Below, piece by piece: positions 58,333 to 64,000 of a stretch of 64,000 bases of DNA (positions are counted from its first letter, which is position 1; every line of letters begins with the position of its first letter). The DNA lies in NCBI GenBank assembly GCA_022578605.1, contig MU394058.1, positions 744,001 to 808,000 of the forward strand. The letters are read 5' to 3'. The position numbers were made by a program, and so were the translations under genes. Source of the stretch: Camillea tinctor. Its lineage: Eukaryota; Ascomycota; Sordariomycetes; Xylariales; Xylariaceae. A model generated the notes under the pieces. The model was not told the origin of the DNA, ran no database searches, and saw only the letters and a list, made by a program, of their open reading frames with translations.

Positions 58333-61300
58333 TTAGGCCACTTTGGAAGACTCACTCCGGGAACTCCCATTTGTAGCAGCTGGCCTAGAATCCTTCATTT
58401 TCAGGGTGCTACCATTCTTGTCTTCTGCTTGTTGTTTCAGTTGCTGGTATAAAGCAGCGAGACGTGGACCCGTCATCCCCTGCGTTGCCGGCTTCTCAGA
58501 GGACGACTTCTCCTTTTCCTTCTCAGGCTTGCTGGAGGACTGTTTCTCAGAAGCAGGGATTCTCTTAGAAATAAATCTCCTACGGCGTGTTAGCAAATCG
58601 AATATAAAGAAGACAACTCTTATGTGAATCATCTTACCATAGCTTGGGCTTGAGTTCCTCAAGCTGGTCTAACGACAAGCCTGACGTCCGGTGAAGGCCC
58701 TCGATAAAATCACCAATAGCCATTATCTCAGCCTTCAAGACTTTAGCCCTAGACTTTGCTACAGGTATGTTTGCCTTGGTGCAAGATTCGACCTTCTCCA
58801 CGTGAGACCAGATGGGCTGCATGAGCTCGTGGATGACGGGCGCGTTTCTCTCGTCATCTTCATCCTCGGCTTCTTGCTTGTTGAAGTCGCTCCGACGGTG
58901 ATGTTCCTCTACACGCCGGTGCTTATGTCGGCGGTCATCGACCTCACCACTATGCTTCCTCTTGCTATCAGGTCTTGGTGTGCTACTGTCTCCAATGCTA
59001 CTGCGTGAGCGATGGTGATCACTGCGTGAATGGGCTCGGTCGTGGTCTCTCTCCCGATGAGACAATTTCTTAGAACTCTGGGGAACAGGTGAGGCCGAAA
59101 CTGACCCGCCCTTGTCCGAGCGGCGATGTCCATTAACGACTACGTGGGCAGACTTTTTGTTATTTCGGTGGTGGTTCTCGACGATCTTCTGTGCATTCAC
59201 ATCGTCGGAGTGAATGGAGGTTAGAACTGACAGCAAATACTCAGCACGACGAACTAGGTGAACGGCACCAGGAGCTTTGGCGGCCTTGGTCTCGGCTTGC
59301 TCGCGTTCCTGTTTCTTCTCGATGCGGTGTTCTTCTAAGAAGAACCGGTCTTGCATGCCGAGTTCCCTATCATCACGAATCTGCGTCCAGGCACCAAACC
59401 CGTACCGGTCAATACCGACAAGAAGCATGCCATCTTCTCTAGGACCCCATTCGCAACTGTAGTGTGCCGCTTTAGTGGCTTCTAGCAGCCTAAAATCCCG
59501 GAAGTCAGATTGCTCTGATAAAACACGTCGGAGAAGGCGCAACTGTGGCGGACGTTCAAGGATAGTTTCAGCGTTGATCTTCTTGACCTCACCGAAGTCA
59601 AACATGACGGCCTTGATGTCCTTTTTCGTCATCTTCTTCCTAGTCTGCTGCTCTTGTGCGCGGATTTCGTCCATGTTTCTTTCCATAACGCCACGTGAAG
59701 TAGATATCAGATCCTGAAGTACTCCTGAGACGAAGTCTCGATCGCGGTCGCTTAGCCGGGCATCTCTCAGCAACTCGTCCGGGCGATCTTCAATGTAGCC
59801 ATAACGCATGAATGCTCTGATAAGATTGCGTGTCTCCTTCTCGTTGAGCGGTCGCCGGGGATCAGAAAGCATTGCCCGCTGTTCCTCGAGACGTTCCTGT
59901 TTGAGTTGTTCCCGCTCCCGTTTCTTTGCGATGCGCTCGGCTCGCTCAGAGTCGCCGTTAGTTCTTGCACTCTTCAGAGCGGCACGACGAGGGGCGCTGG
60001 CCTCCAGTTCTCGCTGGAGATATTCATCCTCCTTCTTCTTGTCCTCCTCAGCCTTGATAGCCGCAAGTTGGTCTGCGGGTATAATCTGGTCCCAATCCAG
60101 AGCAAGGTCATCGACTTTGACATCCGTATACTGCATGAAATTATCCCAGTCAATGCCGCCGGTACTCAAGTTCATCTTGTCATCCACCTTTGTCCTAGTG
60201 ACCTCAGCATTCTCAAGAATCGAGTCGATATCGAGCTGCTCCAGTCTTTCTTGGTTTCCTGATTGCTCAAACATCTTTTGGGATCTCATCTTCAGGACCC
60301 ACTGGATGTCATCTGCGGACTTGGCTTCATCTATCCTAACACCCTTCTGCCTGAACTCCTCTCTAAATGCTTTGCCATCGTCTGTAACGCCAGCCTGAAT
60401 GGCAAGGTACTCGAGCAGAAGTTTGTTACGAGCACGTTCAAGAACCTCCTCCTCGATAGTCTCCTTAGAAACAAGCCTATAAACAGTGACAGGTTTCTTC
60501 TGCCCTATTCGGTGAGCTCGCGCCATAGCCTGGAGATCGGCTTGGGGATTCCAATCCGAATCGAAAATGATAACAGTGTCCGCAGTCATAAGGTTAATTC
60601 CTAGACCACCAGCACGGGTGGAGAGCAAGAAGCAGAAGTCAGTACTATCTTCGGCGTTGAAATGATTGATAGCAAGACGTCTAGGACCAGCGCCAATGGT
60701 ACCATCGAGCCGTTGGAATTGATAGCCACGTAGGCGTAAATAGTCTCCAAGGATGTCGAGCACTTTGACCATTTGACTGAAAATCAAAACACGATGGTTA
60801 TCTTTCTTCAGCTTGGCAAGCAGCTGGTCAAGTAACATCATCTTGCCACTACTCGCAATGAGACCCTTGATCTGGTCTTCGCGGCGTTCGCTTCCGTTAA
60901 GGACTTTCTCCTCAGCTCCAGGAAACATGTAGGGATGGTTGCTGACTTTCTTGAGCTCCATGACAATGTTCAGCAGTGAGGATTTCTGTCCATTGTTGCC
61001 CTCATTAAGAGCGGCATAGTTCCTCGTAAGAATATTCTTGTAGTACTCAAGCTGGACATCGGAAAGCTCTACACGAATAATCTTCTCTGTCTTGGGCGGA
61101 AGATCGGACTCCACCGTCTCCTTCGTACGTCTTAGAATGAAAGGAGCAATAGCGGCATGTAGGTCCTGGAGCTTCGCCTGGGCGTCGGCGGCAGCCAAAG
61201 TATCAAGATCCTCGTCAATTTCAACCTTTCCAGGGTTTAGGAAGTCCAGGAGCGAGGAGAGCTCAGCAAGATTATTCTGGATTGGAGTACCGGTGATCAG

Positions 61301-63314
61301 CACGCGAGCAGGCGCCCCAAAGCTAGCCAGCTCGGCGTATAGCTTGGACTCCTTATTCTTCAGCCGATGTGCTTCGTCGACGGCTAGCGCTTGCCACTTG
61401 ATCGTTCTTAAAAAGTCGGCGTCCATCAAGATATACTCGTACGAGGTCACGAGGACATTGAACTTATGCTTCTTAGGGTTGCCGTTGAACATGAGCTCGT
61501 GCTCCCGGATTGTGTTCCTGGCTTCAGAGTTGCCGAGATAGACAACATAGTTCAGATCGGGAGACCAAAAGTTGAATGTATCACACCAAGCCGGAATGAC
61601 ACTGAGAGGTGCCACTATAAGGAAAGGGCCTTCCTGCTTGCGCTCATTGCGCAGCCAGCTCAGGAAAGAGACCGTCTGGACGGTTTTCCCGAGACCCATT
61701 TCATCTGCTAGAATGACATTGTTCGCCCGGCACCAATTGAGCGATAGAAAGTTCAACCCCGTAAGCTGAAAGCCTCTCAGCTCACCGCCCTTAATATAGC
61801 TGGGCTGCTTCTCAAGCTTCAAGAACTTGCTGCGAGTATTGGGGTTCGATTCGCTCTTGTCCGAAGTCCACGACCGCGACTGTCGGTCAAGAAATTGATC
61901 GATCTTGTCTTGAGCCAGGTCACTAATGGTGGCAGCAAGCTCCCATGTGCAGTGTTCATAGGTCAAGCCCTTCCACTTGATGAAATATTCTCGGCCCTCC
62001 TCACCACTCCGCTGAGCCACAACACGTTCGACTTTAGTATAGTCTTCAAGCGCATCATGCTCGCGTTCCTTATCCAGCATGTACTGCTCCCGTGTTTCGG
62101 GGGGTATATCGTCGCCAGCAAATTTCAGGTCTAGTTCGTACTCAACAGTCCGTTTATAGTAGTTCTCAAGCTTGCGGACCCCGCGATAACCACGGAGGGT
62201 ATCCATAGTATCCCATGTATTGTGAAGGTACGACTTTCCCTGCCACTTGATATTATACTCAAAGTCATCTCTAGTGGCATCCTCGGTCATTTCACCACCG
62301 TCCCTGACACGGTGGCCAACAACTTTCTCAATATACTGAGCGTCTTCCTCAAGGTCCTCACCAGCCCAATAGTTGGGTGTAAGCTCGGACTCGTCTTCAT
62401 CGTCTTCGCTGTCCTCCTGGTAGGTCTGCACTTGTTGAGCAGCCCTGCGGTTGGACCATCGTAGAGAGGATTGAGGCTGAACTTGCTGCCGGCGGGCTTT
62501 CTTGATAAATGATTTAGCTCGAGCCCCGCCGTATGTGTCGGACTCAGAATCGTCTGCGGGGGTCTGGCGTGCTGGGGTAGCTCGTTTCGAAGCTGTATTT
62601 CGCACTTCTGGTCAGCTAATGCGGGACAGTACGCGGTCCTAAAACGGAAGAACCTACATTGTCGTGAGACATTTTCCGTGCGAAGCTTCTTCGTTCGACG
62701 GTTTGTAGGAACAATATCCGATTCAGATTCTTCATCCTCATCAGAATCGATCTAGCAAGCAAGGTGTTAGTACCCGCAAGAAAACCCGATTGACACTCAG
62801 AATAGCAACTACTTACGATCTTAGGTTGCTTAGTGGGACGTGACTGGTTTACTCAGTTAGTCGTGGGCTACAATGTCTAGCAAGTACTACGTACGCTTCT
62901 TCTCAACCCATACAGCTCGGGGTTCTCCCGTATGTAATCCTCCTCTTCGGTGGCAACTTTTCGCTTGGGAACGCGACGAGAGTCGTTGGAGGTTGACCGA
63001 TCGTCTTGAGGCGCGTCGCTCTGTGAAGGGGCAGGGCTGTCTTCCATATCAAAATCGGCATCATCAGAGGCATTGCCTCCATTGTCACTTGAATCGGGAG
63101 CATCTTGGGAATCGTGATCGTGATCGGCTTCAGCCTCTGGAGAAGACTCGTGGCGATCGGAGGAGGGAGAAGCTGAGGCAGGAAGAGCAGCCGTCTCATT
63201 CACCTCGGACAGGTCACTATCACTGACGCGATCATCTAGTGTTATCCTGGGGCCGGTGCGTTCAGCTGGCGAAGCATCACCATTAGTCAAGTTTGGCTCG
63301 GGTGAGCTCGACAT
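58333..63314 (-). CDS. CHD1: Chromodomain-helicase-DNA-binding protein CHD1
   Basis: Five exons: 63314..62895, 62843..62817, 62751..62658, 62592..58638 and 58579..58333, giving 1,580 residues; all introns are GT-AG and in phase. Exon 2 is only 27 nt and encodes SRPTKQPKI. The acidic, Ser-rich N-terminus is followed by chromodomain 1 (about residues 265-325) and chromodomain 2 (about 366-416, with EYFIKWKGLTYEHCTWE). The SNF2 ATPase follows, with DEMGLGKT at about 477-484, DEAH at 586-589, and the helicase C lobe ending in MARAHRIGQKKPVTVYRL. A SANT/SLIDE-like DNA-binding part (CEWGPREDGMLLVGIDRYGFG) and a C-terminal DUF4208 (IHELMQPIWSHVEKVES, then FIEGLHRT) complete it. It slides and spaces nucleosomes in transcribed chromatin in the nucleus. 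The last exon adds a basic, Lys/Ser-rich tail. Confidence 0.97.
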
Positions 63315-64000
63315 GTTGGTACCGTCACGCGGCGGCCTACTACGATGATGAGATTAGCAAGTAACCAGTAGCAAGAGCCCAGACTATTGGGGTCGTTGAG
63401 TAGCGGGAGAACCAGCGACCAAGACACAGCGGCAAACAGCTACAGAATAAGGGAATTGTGCCAGACAATGCATCTGGCGCAAGTGGGAGGATGTTTCGAT
63501 GGACACGAGGCTGATAAGTGATGGAAAGGCATTGACAACGGTCGGCGAGGTTGGAGGAGCACAACAGGACCCCGACGCGTCCAGAGCATCGAGAACAAGT
63601 GATTCCATCTATCTCTCTGCATTCAACAAGCTCGGATGCAAAAGAAGACGTGATAAGAGGGTCACAAGCAGGTGTCTTGAGGATGGATTCGGATGCCTCA
63701 AGTACACGACCAGGACAGGCGGACCAGCCTTGTACAGCCAGAACAGGCAGGACATTGGCGGGGGAAATAAATAAGGAAAACTTACAAGTCATCAACTAGA
63801 TCCCCAGAATAGTTCAAGAGTAAAAAAAAGAAAGGAGAAACTATGTGTCGTTGAGGGGGGGGGGGGTTGATAGAGTAAATGGGGTTGCGGCCCCGTGAGT
63901 TGCGTGGATGGGGGAGTTGTGGTGGTGGTGGTGCAGGTTAGAGAAGCTCTGGAATAATAATTGAAGGGAAGTGGAAGTGCGAGACTGGAGAGAGGCAAAG
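63315..64000. other. CHD1 promoter and right window edge
   Basis: This 686-bp stretch lies upstream of the CHD1 start. It includes a G12 run near 63855-63867 and GGTGGTGGTGG near 63921-63931. No second gene can be supported; frames at 63340-63795 and 63499-63774 are unrecognised. Confidence 0.55.

Overview
The window is nuclear DNA of a filamentous ascomycete (Pezizomycotina, most likely Sordariomycetes). The evidence is: short GT-AG introns of 50-110 bp with CTAAC/GCTGAC-type branch sites; Zn2Cys6 regulators; a GH7 cellobiohydrolase; fungal-only families (DUF3433, DUF3176, AcuF-type zinc-finger proteins); a fungal class I terpene synthase; and a dispersed 5S rRNA gene. The species cannot be fixed from sequence alone. 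I rebuilt the gene models by hand from splice-site phase and family continuity; no RNA data were available.

Layout. 1-3410 (-): DUF3433 membrane protein cut by the left edge. 4828-7826 (-): Zn2Cys6 regulator. 9530-9616 (-): tRNA-Cys(GCA) with an intron. 11943-14219 (+): second Zn2Cys6 regulator. 15712-17993 (+): MFS sugar transporter whose 418-bp fifth intron carries a complete 5S rRNA gene (17319-17437). 18816-20325 (+): M20 amidohydrolase with a GC-AG intron. 21203-23825 (+): conserved fungal protein. 26781-28282 (+): single-domain GH7 cellobiohydrolase. 29068-30610 (-): eight-exon terpene synthase. 30.6-35.9 kb: AT-rich, gene-free. 35863-37560 (+): AcuF-type zinc-finger protein ending exactly at a ~410-bp foldback element. 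38657-40547 (-): DUF3176 protein. 41531-43411 (-): secreted type-B carboxylesterase. 45263-46265 (-): small alpha/beta hydrolase. 47634-51095 (-): Mediator subunit MED16. 53362-55363 (+): Hst3/Hst4-type sirtuin. 56104-56914: assembly gap flanked by homopolymers. 58333-63314 (-): CHD1 chromatin remodeller.

How it fits together. The left half is accessory: regulators, a sugar transporter, an amidohydrolase, a cellulase, a terpene synthase, an esterase and fungal-only membrane proteins, separated by long AT-rich spacers. The right third (MED16, sirtuin, CHD1) is conserved nuclear machinery acting on transcription and chromatin. The co-oriented regulator, transporter and amidohydrolase at 11.9-20.3 kb could be a small catabolic neighbourhood, but no shared operator was identified.

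The most notable observations are: (1) a 5S rRNA gene, with a TATA element at -29, internal control regions, full secondary structure and a T5 terminator, nested in sense inside a protein-coding intron; (2) a near-perfect foldback element whose ends look like a splice donor and a branch-site/acceptor, starting exactly where the zinc-finger ORF ends; (3) a GC-AG intron; (4) 20-nt and 27-nt microexons; and (5) a repeated intergenic 10-bp palindrome.
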